Under the pieces are notes generated by a model. It saw only the letters and a program-made list of their open reading frames with translations, did not search any database and was not told the origin of the DNA. A program made the translations under genes and the position numbers. From Hydrogenophilales bacterium (GTDB lineage: Bacteria > Pseudomonadota > Gammaproteobacteria > Burkholderiales > Thiobacillaceae), in assembly GCA_016719465.1 (NCBI GenBank), contig JADJYY010000001.1, forward strand, positions 62,001 to 126,000: DNA of 64,000 nt. The letters are read 5' to 3'. Every line of letters begins with the position of its first letter. Within the stretch, counting starts at the first letter, position 1. Shown here piece after piece: positions 8,245-16,523 of the stretch.

Positions 8245-9236
8245 AGGCTCCCGGCACAGGACAATTGATCCTGGCCTTGCAAGACCTGGTCGACCTTGAG
8301 GGCCAATTGCCCCCCTCTTTGCCCGTAATGGCAGCGGAACAGCGGCACGCCATCCACCTGGGCGACCACCGCGTCGGGCAAATCCAGGGATATCACGTCG
8401 CCGACCTTGAGATCGACGATCTGGCGCAGCGTCACCGAGGTGTGCCCCAGGTTCGCCACCAATTCCACTTCCGCATCCTGCACCTGGCGCTTCATCTGGG
8501 AAACCCAGCGCTCGTCGGCCTCGGCCCGGTCGGCCTGCATGGTGCTGGTAAGCTGGTCGCGAATCGGCTCGATCATGCTGTAGGGAATGCAGACATGAAA
8601 ATCGCCGCCGCCGGAGCCCAGTTCGATGTTGAAGGTGTTGACCACCACCACTTCCGTGGGCGTGGCGATATTGGCGAACTGGGTGTTCATTTCCGAGCGC
8701 ACATATTCGAAGCGGATGGGAAAGATGGCTTCCCAGGCCTTGCGCATTTCCTCGAACACCACATCCAGCATCTTCTTGATGATGCGTTGCTCGGTGGGCG
8801 TGAAGTCCCGGCCTTCCACCCGCATGTGGAAGCGCCCGTCGCCACCGAACAGATTGTCCACCACCAGAAACACCAGGTTGGGGTCGAACACGAACAGCGC
8901 CGTGCCGCGCAGGGGATTCATGTGCACCATGTTGAGGTTGGTGGGAACCACCAGGTTGCGCACGAACTCGCTGTACTTGATCACCGTCACCGGCCCCACC
9001 GAGATTTCCGCGCTGCGCCGGATCAGGTTGAACAAGCCGATACGGAAATTCCGCGCGAAACGTTCGTTGATGATTTCCAGCGTGGGCATGCGCCCGCGCA
9101 CGATGCGTTCCTGACGACCGATGTCGTAGACGCGAACATCCCCTCCAGCCTCATCGGCGGCGGAATCCTCGGATTCACCGGTCACGCCCCGGAGCAGGGC
9201 GTCAACCTCTTCCTGGGACAGGATGTCGTCAGCCAC
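8241..9236 (-). CDS. fliM: Flagellar motor switch protein FliM
   Basis: A 331-residue protein. The N-terminus holds the CheY-P binding segment LSQEEVDALLRGV, followed by the central CheC-like domain and the C-terminal SpoA domain that pairs with FliN. Start choice: a GTG at 9236, preceded by GGAGAAAC at good spacing, gives the expected N-terminus right before the CheY-binding motif. FliM is the torque-switching core of the flagellar C-ring. The gene overlaps fliN by four bases and follows fliL by ten. Confidence 0.96.
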   Translation of the reverse strand: MADDILSQEEVDALLRGVTGESEDSAADEAGGDVRVYDIGRQERIVRGRMPTLEIINERFARNFRIGLFNLIRRSAEISVGPVTVIKYSEFVRNLVVPTNLNMVHMNPLRGTALFVFDPNLVFLVVDNLFGGDGRFHMRVEGRDFTPTEQRIIKKMLDVVFEEMRKAWEAIFPIRFEYVRSEMNTQFANIATPTEVVVVNTFNIELGSGGGDFHVCIPYSMIEPIRDQLTSTMQADRAEADERWVSQMKRQVQDAEVELVANLGHTSVTLRQIVDLKVGDVISLDLPDAVVAQVDGVPLFRCHYGQRGGQLALKVDQVLQGQDQLSCAGSL

Positions 9237-9246
9237 GTTTCTCCAG

Positions 9247-9756
9247 TCAGCCCTGGATGATGAAAGCCGCGAAGAGCACCTTCTTCACGCCCTCGGATTT
9301 GTCCTTGACCTTCAGCACATCGTTCATGGTTTGCAATATCTCGTCGGCCAGGGCGTCCTTGCCCTCCTGCAGGGTCAACTCCTCCGCGGTCTTGCTCGAC
9401 AGCAGCCGGATCAGCGCATCGCGCACCTCGGGCATGCGTTCCTTGATCTTCGACTGGAGGCCGGTGTCCGCCAGCAGGAGCTGGATATCCGTCTGCAGAT
9501 AGCTCTGCTGGTCCGCCAGGTTGACGGTGAATGTTTCCAACTTTTCGTAGACGGGAGGATGCTCATCCTCCGCGTGTTCTTCCGTCTCCGCCTCGCCAGG
9601 CTTGGCGACTTGCTCGGCATCCGGCTGGGAAAGCAGAAAAAATGCGGCGACCGCGCCACCGATCACCAGGACAGCCACCGCCGCCAGGATCATGATCAGC
9701 TTGCCCTTCTTCCTGGGTGCCTCGACTTCCGCCGCCTCTGCTTCCTCTTTCGTCAT
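9247..9756 (-). CDS. fliL: Flagellar basal body-associated protein FliL
   Basis: A 169-residue protein with a short acidic cytoplasmic tail, one transmembrane helix (about 21-43, LIMILAAVAVLVIGGAVAAFFLL) and a periplasmic FliL domain ending near YLQTDIQLLLADTGLQSKIKERMPEVRDALI. FliL associates with the stator ring and supports torque under load. A 146-base gap separates it from fliK, so the fliLMNOPQR part may have its own promoter. I found only a weak sigma-54-like match there. Confidence 0.93.
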   Translation of the reverse strand: MTKEEAEAAEVEAPRKKGKLIMILAAVAVLVIGGAVAAFFLLSQPDAEQVAKPGEAETEEHAEDEHPPVYEKLETFTVNLADQQSYLQTDIQLLLADTGLQSKIKERMPEVRDALIRLLSSKTAEELTLQEGKDALADEILQTMNDVLKVKDKSEGVKKVLFAAFIIQG

Positions 9757-9902
9757 GCCATCCTCTATCCGAATAACCTTGATCAGAAATATCGCGCAAA
9801 AACAGAATGTTTCTTGAAGAAGCTTATGTTCTTTATTACGTCATGACAAGCCAATAGGCAAGAGCCGGCCCGCCCGATGCCAAAGCGGAAACGCCGCGGG
9901 CA

Positions 9903-11093
9903 TCAAACGTAGAGATCGACCAGCCCCATGCCCCGCGCCCGGACCATGCCGATACCGGTCATGGCGCCGATATCGCCGCCGCCCCCGGATTCCCCCATCG
10001 CCGCGGCGGCGTTCCGATCGGAAGCCTCGGGATTTTTCCCCTGCATGAATGCTTCGTCGCGAACCTGCGCCTCGCCGAGGGTGATCCCCGCCTGCGCCAT
10101 GAGTTCGCGCAGCCTGGGCAATGCCGCCTCGATGGCGTCCCGAACCACCGGATTGACGGAAAAGAACTGTGCGCCGGCCTCTCCTCCCGATACCGTCAGG
10201 CGCACCTCAAGCGCACCCATGTGCGGCGGGTTCAGGGAAATTTCCGCGATTTGTCCCTGCCGACCCGCGAGCCAGACGATTTTCTCGCCCAGCTCACCGG
10301 CGAAGGCGGGAGACTTGACCGGCGCGTCCACGGAAACATTCAGGCGGGCTTCGGCCGGCCGCGGGGCATGCTCGAAGCCGCGCGGCACCGGGATCTCCGC
10401 GCCCGCGCCGGCGATCCCGGGCAGGGGCGCGAGCCCCTCGCCCGACATGCCCGTCGACGGGTCGGCGAGCGGCGCATGGGTCTGTTCCGTCCCGGCGCGA
10501 CCGAGGGCACCGGGCGGCAACAATTGCCCCCTGGCATCCGGATCCACGGCAGCGTTTGCCGCGGGATTCGACTGCCCGGCCCCATGGGGGAACAGGCTTG
10601 CGCCGGCCCTCGTATCGCCGGCGATCTGGCGGGCCGGGTTCCGAGGCGACGCGGAAGACGGTTCGATGGCGGCTTCCTCTCCCGCCACCGACGATGTCAT
10701 GGAAGCGACGACGCCCTGGACGGGCACCGCCCCCGCGGGACCGGCTGCTTGCCGGGCGAGATCTCCGATCAGGCCCGGCGGGATGCCCAGCTCGAATGCC
10801 GCCTGGGTGGCAAGCGATGACTGGGTCTCCGCGGCGTCGGGATCGGCACCGGACGCCGCCGCCAGGAGATCGACGCCGGCGAGGGACGCATCCATCTCTC
10901 CTCCCTTCATGGCCAGGAGGGCGTCCACATCGCCCCTGGTCTCCGCCTTGGCCAGGGCCCCCATCCTGGAAGCCAGGACCGCGAAGAACGAGCCAGCCGC
11001 CCTGCCCGCCGGCCCCGCCGCGATGACCTCCTGCTTGCCAACCTGGACGCCGGCCGCGCTCGCGCCTTCCAACACCATCGCCATATCCGCCAT
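9903..11093 (-). CDS. fliK: Flagellar hook-length control protein FliK
   Basis: A 396-residue, low-complexity Ala/Gly/Pro-rich protein. Its C-terminal domain shows the FliK/Flg_hook pattern (LNPPHMGALEVRLTVSGG, then a helix-rich segment with LRELMAQAGITLGEAQV). FliK acts as the molecular ruler that switches export specificity once the hook reaches its length. The start at 11093 was chosen for its GGAGG five bases upstream; a frame starting 36 bases earlier lacks such a site. The middle of the protein is poorly conserved, as expected. The gene follows fliJ by 49 bases. Confidence 0.88.
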   Translation of the reverse strand: MADMAMVLEGASAAGVQVGKQEVIAAGPAGRAAGSFFAVLASRMGALAKAETRGDVDALLAMKGGEMDASLAGVDLLAAASGADPDAAETQSSLATQAAFELGIPPGLIGDLARQAAGPAGAVPVQGVVASMTSSVAGEEAAIEPSSASPRNPARQIAGDTRAGASLFPHGAGQSNPAANAAVDPDARGQLLPPGALGRAGTEQTHAPLADPSTGMSGEGLAPLPGIAGAGAEIPVPRGFEHAPRPAEARLNVSVDAPVKSPAFAGELGEKIVWLAGRQGQIAEISLNPPHMGALEVRLTVSGGEAGAQFFSVNPVVRDAIEAALPRLRELMAQAGITLGEAQVRDEAFMQGKNPEASDRNAAAAMGESGGGGDIGAMTGIGMVRARGMGLVDLYV

Positions 11094-11142
11094 GAAACCC
11101 TCCGACCCGATACGTCGGAGAATAAGCAAGCATCGTGCCGTA

Positions 11143-11598
11143 TCAAATCACTGATTTCTCGCCGCGCGCCCCATGCTTGCGCAGCGCGTTCTCGTCGGTG
11201 AGCCGCTGGTCGCGTTTTTCCTGGCTGGCAGCTTCCCGCGCATGATGGCGGCTGGCCAGGGTTTCATAGGCTTTGACCTTCTGCCGCAGGACCAGCCAGT
11301 TGGCATGGGCGGCCCGCCAATTGCCCAGGGCCTTGTCCACCTCGCCGGTTTGCTGGTGGATGGCGACATCCAGTTTGACGAGGAAGGCATGGAAATCCCG
11401 CAGCAGATGGATATCCATTCCCGTGGCGCCCCGGCCCGCCAGGCGCTGCTGGTAGTCCCGCTTGAAACCGTGCAATTCCTCCAGCCGCTGGCGAGCCGCC
11501 TCTTCCCGGCGCTTGAGGATGCGCAGCAGGCGCTCCGCGGCCTCGGTGCGGTGGCGGGAGTGCTCCAGCAGCGCCTGCAATGGGAAAGGCTTGGCCAT
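11143..11598 (-). CDS. fliJ: Flagellar export chaperone FliJ
   Basis: A 151-residue, almost wholly helical and highly charged protein (LEHSRHRTEAAERLLRILKR and following) predicted to form the antiparallel coiled coil of FliJ. FliJ links the FliI ATPase ring to the export gate and escorts chaperones. No fliI or fliH lies nearby, so this block is a partial flagellar cluster with fliJ first. It starts 41 bases after the Trm112-like gene on the same strand. Confidence 0.87.
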   Translation of the reverse strand: MAKPFPLQALLEHSRHRTEAAERLLRILKRREEAARQRLEELHGFKRDYQQRLAGRGATGMDIHLLRDFHAFLVKLDVAIHQQTGEVDKALGNWRAAHANWLVLRQKVKAYETLASRHHAREAASQEKRDQRLTDENALRKHGARGEKSVI

Positions 11599-11639
11599 CG
11601 GCGTGGGGGTTTCGCCCGTGATGCCGGTTCAGGCCCCGG

Positions 11640-11822
11640 TCACGCCACGTCCTCGGTTTCGTCCAGTCGCCTCGCCTCCTCCTCCAGCATGACCGGGATG
11701 CCGTCGCGGATGGGGAAGGCCAGACGATCGGGCTTGCAGATCAACTCCCGGGACGCCTTGTGGTGAACCAGGGGCCCCTTGCACAGGGGGCAGACGAGTA
11801 TTTCAAGCAGTTTTGGGTCCAT
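11640..11822 (-). CDS. Trm112 family small zinc-ribbon-like protein
   Basis: A 60-residue protein beginning MDPKLLEILVCPLCKGPL, which matches the bacterial Trm112p/YcaR family. Only the first Cys pair (CPLC) and one further Cys (LICKPD) are present. It overlaps the 3' end of lpxK by 20 bases, the usual lpxK-Trm112 arrangement in proteobacteria. Function is unknown in bacteria; eukaryotic Trm112 activates methyltransferases. No kdsB follows it here, unlike in many relatives; the flagellar genes come next. Confidence 0.9.
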   Translation of the reverse strand: MDPKLLEILVCPLCKGPLVHHKASRELICKPDRLAFPIRDGIPVMLEEEARRLDETEDVA

Positions 11823-12819
11823 GTCGGGCTTTCAGAACAGTCAGCAGCAAGGTATTTAGACCCCCATCCACCTCCGCGTCAACCGCCAGGAACCAGGCAT
11901 CCGGGCGCCCGAAGGCCGCGCATTTCACGGCGTCCTTCTCCGTCATGATCACCGTGCCCGGGGGCAGGTCGGCCGCCACGAAGCCATGATGATCGGGGAA
12001 CGAGCGGGGCTCGATCTCCAGGCCCAGCGCGGTCAGGCGGGCGAAGAAACGGTCGGGATTGCCGATGCCCGCCAGGGCGTGAACCTTGCCGCCGCGGAAA
12101 TGGGATGGGGGCACGACCAGGTCGGGCCGGGCGAGGTTGACCAGGCTGTGGCCGGCCAGGGCCATGGAAAAAGCCGGCACGGGAAACGACAGGCTTCCGG
12201 CGCCGCCGTTGATCACCACCGCGTCCACCTCGGCAAGCCGGGAAAGCGGTTCCCGCAAGGGCCCGGCCGGTAGCAGGCGGCCGTTGCCGAAGCCGCGCTC
12301 GCCGTCCACCACCACGATTTCCATGTCCCGCGCCAGGGCGTAATGCTGCAGCCCGTCGTCGGTCAGGATCACATCGACTTCGGGATGGAAAGCCAGCAGT
12401 TGTTGCCCGGCCTGACCACGCCGCCTGCCGATCCAGACCGGGCATCCCGCCCGCCGCGCCAGTAGCACGGGCTCATCGCCCACCAGGGCGGGATCGCTGT
12501 CCGGGCGCACCGGCATGACCTCGCGGGCGCGACCGCCATACCCCCGGCTGATCAGGCCCGGTGCATAGCCCGCCTGGCGCAGCCAATCCACCAGGGCCAG
12601 GGCCAGGGGCGTCTTGCCTGAACCGCCGACGCTGAGATTGCCCACGACGATCACCGGCACCGGCAAGCGCACCGCCTTCAGCAGACCGACGCGATACAGG
12701 GCGCGACGCAGCGCCACCAGCACACGGAACAACAGGCTGAGCGGGTACAGCGGGGCAAGCGACCACCGGAGCCAGGCCGGGCCACGGCCGAACCAGCAGC
12801 GCGCGAGCGCCTGGCTCAA
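11803..12819 (-). CDS. lpxK: Tetraacyldisaccharide 4'-kinase
   Basis: A 338-residue membrane-associated kinase that phosphorylates the lipid A precursor at the 4' position. An N-terminal membrane-binding segment (LAPLYPLSLLFRVLVALRRALY) is followed by the P-loop VGNLSVGGSGKTPL (about 59-72), the SRGYGG motif and ILTDDGLQHYAL. Length is standard. It is coupled to exbD upstream (ATGA at 12816-12819). The exbB-exbD-lpxK order is typical of Betaproteobacteria. Confidence 0.95.
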   Translation of the reverse strand: MSQALARCWFGRGPAWLRWSLAPLYPLSLLFRVLVALRRALYRVGLLKAVRLPVPVIVVGNLSVGGSGKTPLALALVDWLRQAGYAPGLISRGYGGRAREVMPVRPDSDPALVGDEPVLLARRAGCPVWIGRRRGQAGQQLLAFHPEVDVILTDDGLQHYALARDMEIVVVDGERGFGNGRLLPAGPLREPLSRLAEVDAVVINGGAGSLSFPVPAFSMALAGHSLVNLARPDLVVPPSHFRGGKVHALAGIGNPDRFFARLTALGLEIEPRSFPDHHGFVAADLPPGTVIMTEKDAVKCAAFGRPDAWFLAVDAEVDGGLNTLLLTVLKARHGPKTA

Positions 12820-13244
12820 GGCTGATCGGCGGCGGAACTCTGGGTGACGAACGTCACCCGCGGATAGCCGGCGCGGCGGGCGGCATCCATGACGCGGATC
12901 ACCGACTGGTGGGTGGCATGGGCATCGGCCGAAATCACGATGACGGGATCCTTCTGGGCGCCCGCCGCCGTTGTCAGCGCAGCCACCAGCGCGCCCACGT
13001 CGCCACCGCCGGCCACGGGCGCCTGGTTGACAAGGTAGGCGCCATGCTCGTCGACCCCCACATTGATCTGGGTCGGTGCTTCCTTGGGACTGTCGCCCTG
13101 GGCCTCGGGCAGGTTGATCTGCAGTTCGGAAAAGCGCGCATAGGTGGTGGTGACCATGAGAAAGATCAGGATCACCAGCAGCACGTCGATCAACGGAATC
13201 AGGTTGATCTCCGGCTCGTCATGGCGCCGGTTGCGGAATTGCAT
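12816..13244 (-). CDS. exbD: Biopolymer transport protein ExbD/TolR family
   Basis: A 142-residue protein with a short cytoplasmic N-terminus (PEINLIPLIDVLLVILIFLM), where the Asp in the single transmembrane helix is the conserved proton-path residue, and a periplasmic domain. It partners the ExbB-like protein encoded just upstream to energise a TonB-type or related outer-membrane process. A separate tolR lies at 59.7 kb, so this is the ExbD-type paralogue. It shares base 13244 with exbB. Confidence 0.9.
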   Translation of the reverse strand: MQFRNRRHDEPEINLIPLIDVLLVILIFLMVTTTYARFSELQINLPEAQGDSPKEAPTQINVGVDEHGAYLVNQAPVAGGGDVGALVAALTTAAGAQKDPVIVISADAHATHQSVIRVMDAARRAGYPRVTFVTQSSAADQP

Positions 13245-13849
13245 TACTTGCGCTCGCCGTGGGCGATTTCCACCAACCTCACCGCCTGCTGCTCCATCTC
13301 CACCAGGTAGGCATCCACCCGGCCGCGGAAGAAGCGGTAGAAGATCATGCTGGGAATGGCGACGATGAGGCCGAACGCGGTGTTGTAGAGGGCCACCGAA
13401 ATGCCGTGGGCCAGCGCCGCCGGGTTGCCCCCCGAGGGGGCCTGGGAACCGAAGATCTCCACCATGCCGATCACCGTGCCGAGCAGGCCCAGGAGCGGAG
13501 CCACCGAGGCGATGGTACCCAGGGACATGAGGTAGCGTTCCAGATCATGGGCCACCGCGCGACCGGTTTCCTCCAGGGACTCCTTCATCACCTCCCGGTT
13601 GGCGCCAAGGTTGCGGATGCCGGACGCCAGCACGCGGCCGAGGGGGGAGCCCTCCGCCAGGCCACGCAGCAGGTCCGGATTGGGTCCGTGCTGACGCAGG
13701 TTGGTCAGCGCCTGCTCGAGCAGGCCATTGGGAATCACCTGGGGCCGGCGCAGCGTGTAGAAGCGCTCGAAGATGATGGCCAGGGCCAGGATCGAGGCGA
13801 TGATCAAGGGCCAGATCGGCCAACCTGCTGCTTCGATGAGGGCTAACAC
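13244..13849 (-). CDS. exbB: MotA/TolQ/ExbB proton channel family protein
   Basis: A 201-residue inner-membrane protein with three predicted helices. It carries the conserved SLGTIASVAPLLGLLGTVIGMVE block near residues 105-128 and IPSMIFYRFFRGRV near the end, typical of ExbB/TolQ. No ATG is available; I place the start at GTG 13849, with AGGA eight bases upstream. The far longer reading frame upstream runs antisense through pcnB and is not real. It forms an operon with exbD, lpxK and Trm112, divergent from pcnB. Confidence 0.87.
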   Translation of the reverse strand: MLALIEAAGWPIWPLIIASILALAIIFERFYTLRRPQVIPNGLLEQALTNLRQHGPNPDLLRGLAEGSPLGRVLASGIRNLGANREVMKESLEETGRAVAHDLERYLMSLGTIASVAPLLGLLGTVIGMVEIFGSQAPSGGNPAALAHGISVALYNTAFGLIVAIPSMIFYRFFRGRVDAYLVEMEQQAVRLVEIAHGERK

Positions 13850-13934
13850 TCCCGATGTCCTATTGGGCTGGAAACGCGGGGTACTGTAGCCCCTGGGGCC
13901 GCCGCCGGCAAGCCGAAGGGCGAAACCCCGCGTG

Positions 13935-13940
13935 TATAAT
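13935..13940 (+). promoter_or_regulatory. Predicted -10 element of the pcnB promoter
   Basis: TATAAT occurs in the divergent exbB/pcnB gap, 53 bases before the pcnB ATG. The -35 region about 17 bases upstream is a poor match, so strength is uncertain. AGGAG follows at 13952-13956. This and the panD element are the only perfect TATAAT hexamers I noticed in front of genes here. Confidence 0.5.
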
Positions 13941-13967
13941 CCAGCCCGCTTAGGAGAACCTTCCCCC

Positions 13968-13997
13968 ATGATCGCACCCGCACGCCGGCAGCCATGA
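13968..13997 (+). other. Nine-codon upstream ORF coupled to pcnB
   Basis: An ATG at 13968, preceded by AGGAG (13952-13956), opens MIAPARRQP. Its TGA overlaps the pcnB start codon (ATGA at 13994-13997). The pcnB ATG itself has no good ribosome site, so translation may pass from this mini-ORF to pcnB. Alternatively, pcnB uses the same site weakly. There is no evidence that the peptide has a function. Confidence 0.4.
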
Positions 13998-15352
13998 TTC
14001 GCCGGCTCATCAATAAGGTATTCGGCAAGAAACCCGCCTCCGGCCCACGCATCCTGCCCCAGGAAGCCCATGGCATTCGGCGCGAGCAGGTCCAGTCCTG
14101 CGCCCTGAAAACCACCCGCGCCCTGCGCGAGGCAGGGTACGCCGCCTTCATCGTCGGCGGGGCGGTGCGGGATCTGCTGCTGGGCCGGGAGCCCAAGGAT
14201 TTCGACGTGGCCACCGACGCCACGCCCGAGGAAGTCCGCCGGGTGTTCCGTCGCGCGCGCATCATCGGCCGGCGCTTCCAGATCGTGCATGTCTACTGTG
14301 GCGCCGACCTCATCGAGGTCACCACCTTCCGCGCCGCCACGCCCCAGGCCGAGGACGACGAGGATGAATCCCGCGTCACCGCCGAGGACGGCATGCTGTT
14401 GCGCGACAACGTGTTCGGCAACCAGGAGGAGGACGCCGCCCGGCGCGACTTCACCATCAACGCCCTCTATTACGACCCGGAAAAGCAGGAAGTCTGGGAC
14501 TGGCACGGCGGCTTCGAGGACGCCCGCAAGAAGGTGCTGCGCATGATCGGCGATCCGGCCCAACGCTTCCGGGAAGATCCGGTGCGCATGCTGCGCGCCG
14601 CCCGTTTCGCGGCCAAGCTGGAATTCCACATCGACCCCGCCACCCGGGCGCCCATCGCCGAACTGGCCCCCATGCTGGAGCGCATTCCCGCTTCCCGACT
14701 GTTCGACGAGATGATGAAGCTCCTGCTCTCCGGCCACGCCGAGCGGGGCGTGCGCCAGCTGCGCGCCGAGGGCCTGCATCACGGCGTCCTGCCCATGCTG
14801 GACGCCATCCTGGACGATCCCGACCGGCAGAAATTCATCCATGCCGCCCTGCACGACACCGACGAGCGCATCCGCCAGGGCCATTCCGCCTCCCCGGCCT
14901 TCATGCTGGCCTGCCTGCTCTGGTTCGACATGCAGGCCGAATGGCGCCGCAACAAGGATACCGGCCAGAGCGCCCAGCCCGCCCTCTACGACGCCATGGA
15001 CGCGGTGCTGGATCGGCAGCGGGACGCCCTCGCCTTCCCGCGTCGCTTCGACGGCACCATCAAGGAAATCTGGGCGCTGCAATCCCGCTTCGAGCAGCGC
15101 AGCGGCGCGCGCCCCTACCGCCTGCTGGATCACCCCCGTTTCCGGGCCGGCTACGATTTCCTGCTGATCCGTGCCCGGGGCGGCGACGCCACCGAGGAAC
15201 TGGCTGACTGGTGGACCCGATTCCAGGAGGTTGACGCGGACGAGCAGGCCCGCATGTTGCTGCCGGCCCAGACCGGCGACGCCAAGCGCAAGCGCCGCCG
15301 CCGTCGCTCCGGCCCCAAGCCGGCGGAGGCGATCGAGGTTCGTCTTGACTGA
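13994..15352 (+). CDS. pcnB: Poly(A) polymerase I
   Basis: A 452-residue class II nucleotidyltransferase that adds 3' poly(A) tails and so promotes RNA decay. The catalytic region FIVGGAVRDLLLGREPKDFDVATDATPEEV (about 48-77, split here as the GG and DxD motifs) is followed by the RNA-binding head and a very basic C-terminal tail (KRKRRRRRSG), both typical of PcnB rather than CCA-adding enzyme. The family cannot always be told from Cca by sequence, but the length and tail favour PcnB. It is followed by an overlapping folK. Confidence 0.92.
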   Translation: MIRRLINKVFGKKPASGPRILPQEAHGIRREQVQSCALKTTRALREAGYAAFIVGGAVRDLLLGREPKDFDVATDATPEEVRRVFRRARIIGRRFQIVHVYCGADLIEVTTFRAATPQAEDDEDESRVTAEDGMLLRDNVFGNQEEDAARRDFTINALYYDPEKQEVWDWHGGFEDARKKVLRMIGDPAQRFREDPVRMLRAARFAAKLEFHIDPATRAPIAELAPMLERIPASRLFDEMMKLLLSGHAERGVRQLRAEGLHHGVLPMLDAILDDPDRQKFIHAALHDTDERIRQGHSASPAFMLACLLWFDMQAEWRRNKDTGQSAQPALYDAMDAVLDRQRDALAFPRRFDGTIKEIWALQSRFEQRSGARPYRLLDHPRFRAGYDFLLIRARGGDATEELADWWTRFQEVDADEQARMLLPAQTGDAKRKRRRRRSGPKPAEAIEVRLD

Positions 15353-15854
15353 GGTGGCCGCCTTCATCGCCCTGGGCGCCAACCTGGGCGATCCGCTGGC
15401 CCAGGTGGAGCGCGCCCGCGGCGAATTGTCCCGGCTGCCGGAAACCCGCCTTGTCGCCCGCTCCGCCCTGTACCTCTCCAGTCCGGAGGGCTTCGCCGAC
15501 CAGCCCGATTTCATCAACGCGGTCGTCGGCCTGATGACCCGCCTCTCGCCGCGCGCCCTGATGACCGCCTTGCTGGAAATCGAAAGCCGCCATGGCCGGG
15601 ACCGCGCCTTCAAGAACGCGCCGCGCACCCTGGACCTGGACCTGCTGCTCTACGACGGCCTGGTCATGCACGAGCCCGGCCTCACCCTGCCCCACCCGCG
15701 CATGACGGACCGCGCCTTCGTCATGCTGCCCCTGGCCGAGATCGCGCCCGACGTCCTCATACCCGGCCATGGCCGGGTCGCCGCGTGCCTCGCCGGCCTG
15801 CCCGCCGCCGGCCTCACGCGCCTGTCCGTTCCAGACAGCAGGGCCGCGCCCTGA
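15345..15854 (+). CDS. folK: 2-amino-4-hydroxy-6-hydroxymethyldihydropteridine pyrophosphokinase
   Basis: A 169-residue HPPK that transfers pyrophosphate from ATP to the pterin in folate synthesis. Hallmarks are IALGANLGDP at the N-terminus, the RHGRDRAFKNAPRTLDLDLLLY core with its paired Asp ligands, and LPHPRMTDRAFVMLPL. I chose the TTG at 15345 because GAGG lies six bases upstream; a GTG at 15354 is the alternative. The start overlaps the end of pcnB by eight bases. The pcnB-folK-kinase-panB order is a betaproteobacterial pattern. Confidence 0.92.
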   Translation: MTEVAAFIALGANLGDPLAQVERARGELSRLPETRLVARSALYLSSPEGFADQPDFINAVVGLMTRLSPRALMTALLEIESRHGRDRAFKNAPRTLDLDLLLYDGLVMHEPGLTLPHPRMTDRAFVMLPLAEIAPDVLIPGHGRVAACLAGLPAAGLTRLSVPDSRAAP

Positions 15855-15855
15855 C

Positions 15856-16494
15856 ATGTTGGGCCGGTTTCGCAATATCGTCGTGGAAGGCCCCATCGGC
15901 GCGGGCAAGACCAGCCTCGCCCGCAAGCTGGCGGCCCGCATGGGCGCCAGCCTGGTCCTGGAGAACGCCGACGAGAACCCGTTCCTTTCCCGGTTCTATG
16001 AGGATCGCAAGCGCTACGCCCTGCCGGTCCAGCTGTTCTTCCTGGTTTCCCGGGTGGAGCAGGCCCGTCGCCTGGTCCAGGGCGAATTGTTCACGCCCGC
16101 CACGGTGGCGGATTTCATGCTGGACAAGGATATGCTGTTCGCCCGCCTGACCCTGGACGACGCCGAATTCCGCCTCTATCGCCAACTCCATGACGGCCTC
16201 AGACCGCCGGCCGCGACGCCCGACCTGGTCATCTACCTGCAAGCCAACCCGGCCACCCTGATGGATCGGGTCAGGAAACGCGGCCGCCCCCATGAACGCC
16301 AACTCGGCGAAAACTATCTCGCCGAATTGGCCAAGGCCTACAGCGAGTTCTTCTATCATTACGACAGCGCGCCGCTGCTCACCGTCAACAGCGAGCACCT
16401 GAATTTCGCCGACAAGGACGCCGATTTCGAGTTGCTCGCCGAGCGCATCCAGGACATGCGCGGCGCGCGGGAATTCTTCAATCTGGGCGCCTGA
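15856..16494 (+). CDS. Deoxynucleoside kinase (dGK/dAK-like)
   Basis: A 212-residue kinase with the P-loop VEGPIGAGKTSL near residues 9-20, a lid region with Arg residues (RVRKRGRPHERQ), and ENPFLSRFYED/RYALPVQLFFL blocks typical of deoxyadenosine/deoxyguanosine kinases. It would salvage deoxynucleosides to monophosphates in the cytoplasm. It begins one base after the folK stop and ends 29 bases before panB. Which nucleoside it prefers cannot be read from the sequence. Confidence 0.88.
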   Translation: MLGRFRNIVVEGPIGAGKTSLARKLAARMGASLVLENADENPFLSRFYEDRKRYALPVQLFFLVSRVEQARRLVQGELFTPATVADFMLDKDMLFARLTLDDAEFRLYRQLHDGLRPPAATPDLVIYLQANPATLMDRVRKRGRPHERQLGENYLAELAKAYSEFFYHYDSAPLLTVNSEHLNFADKDADFELLAERIQDMRGAREFFNLGA

Positions 16495-16523
16495 GGCGCG
16501 CCCAACCCCGCGGAGAACACACC

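Noticed and set aside
9757..9902. Sigma-54-like promoter before fliL (GG-N10-GC with partial TGGCACG match)
   Set aside because: Only four of seven bases of the -24 box match, and the pattern is easily met by chance in GC-rich DNA.
12816..13849. Calling the exbB/exbD pair a second tolQ/tolR
   Set aside because: A full tol operon with tolQ/tolR lies at 59.7-60.8 kb; this pair is in the standard exbB-exbD-lpxK context.
13850..15628. Long open frame on the minus strand opposite pcnB, joined to exbB
   Set aside because: It is antisense to a clear pcnB/folK coding region and shows no protein motif. The true exbB start is the GTG at 13849.
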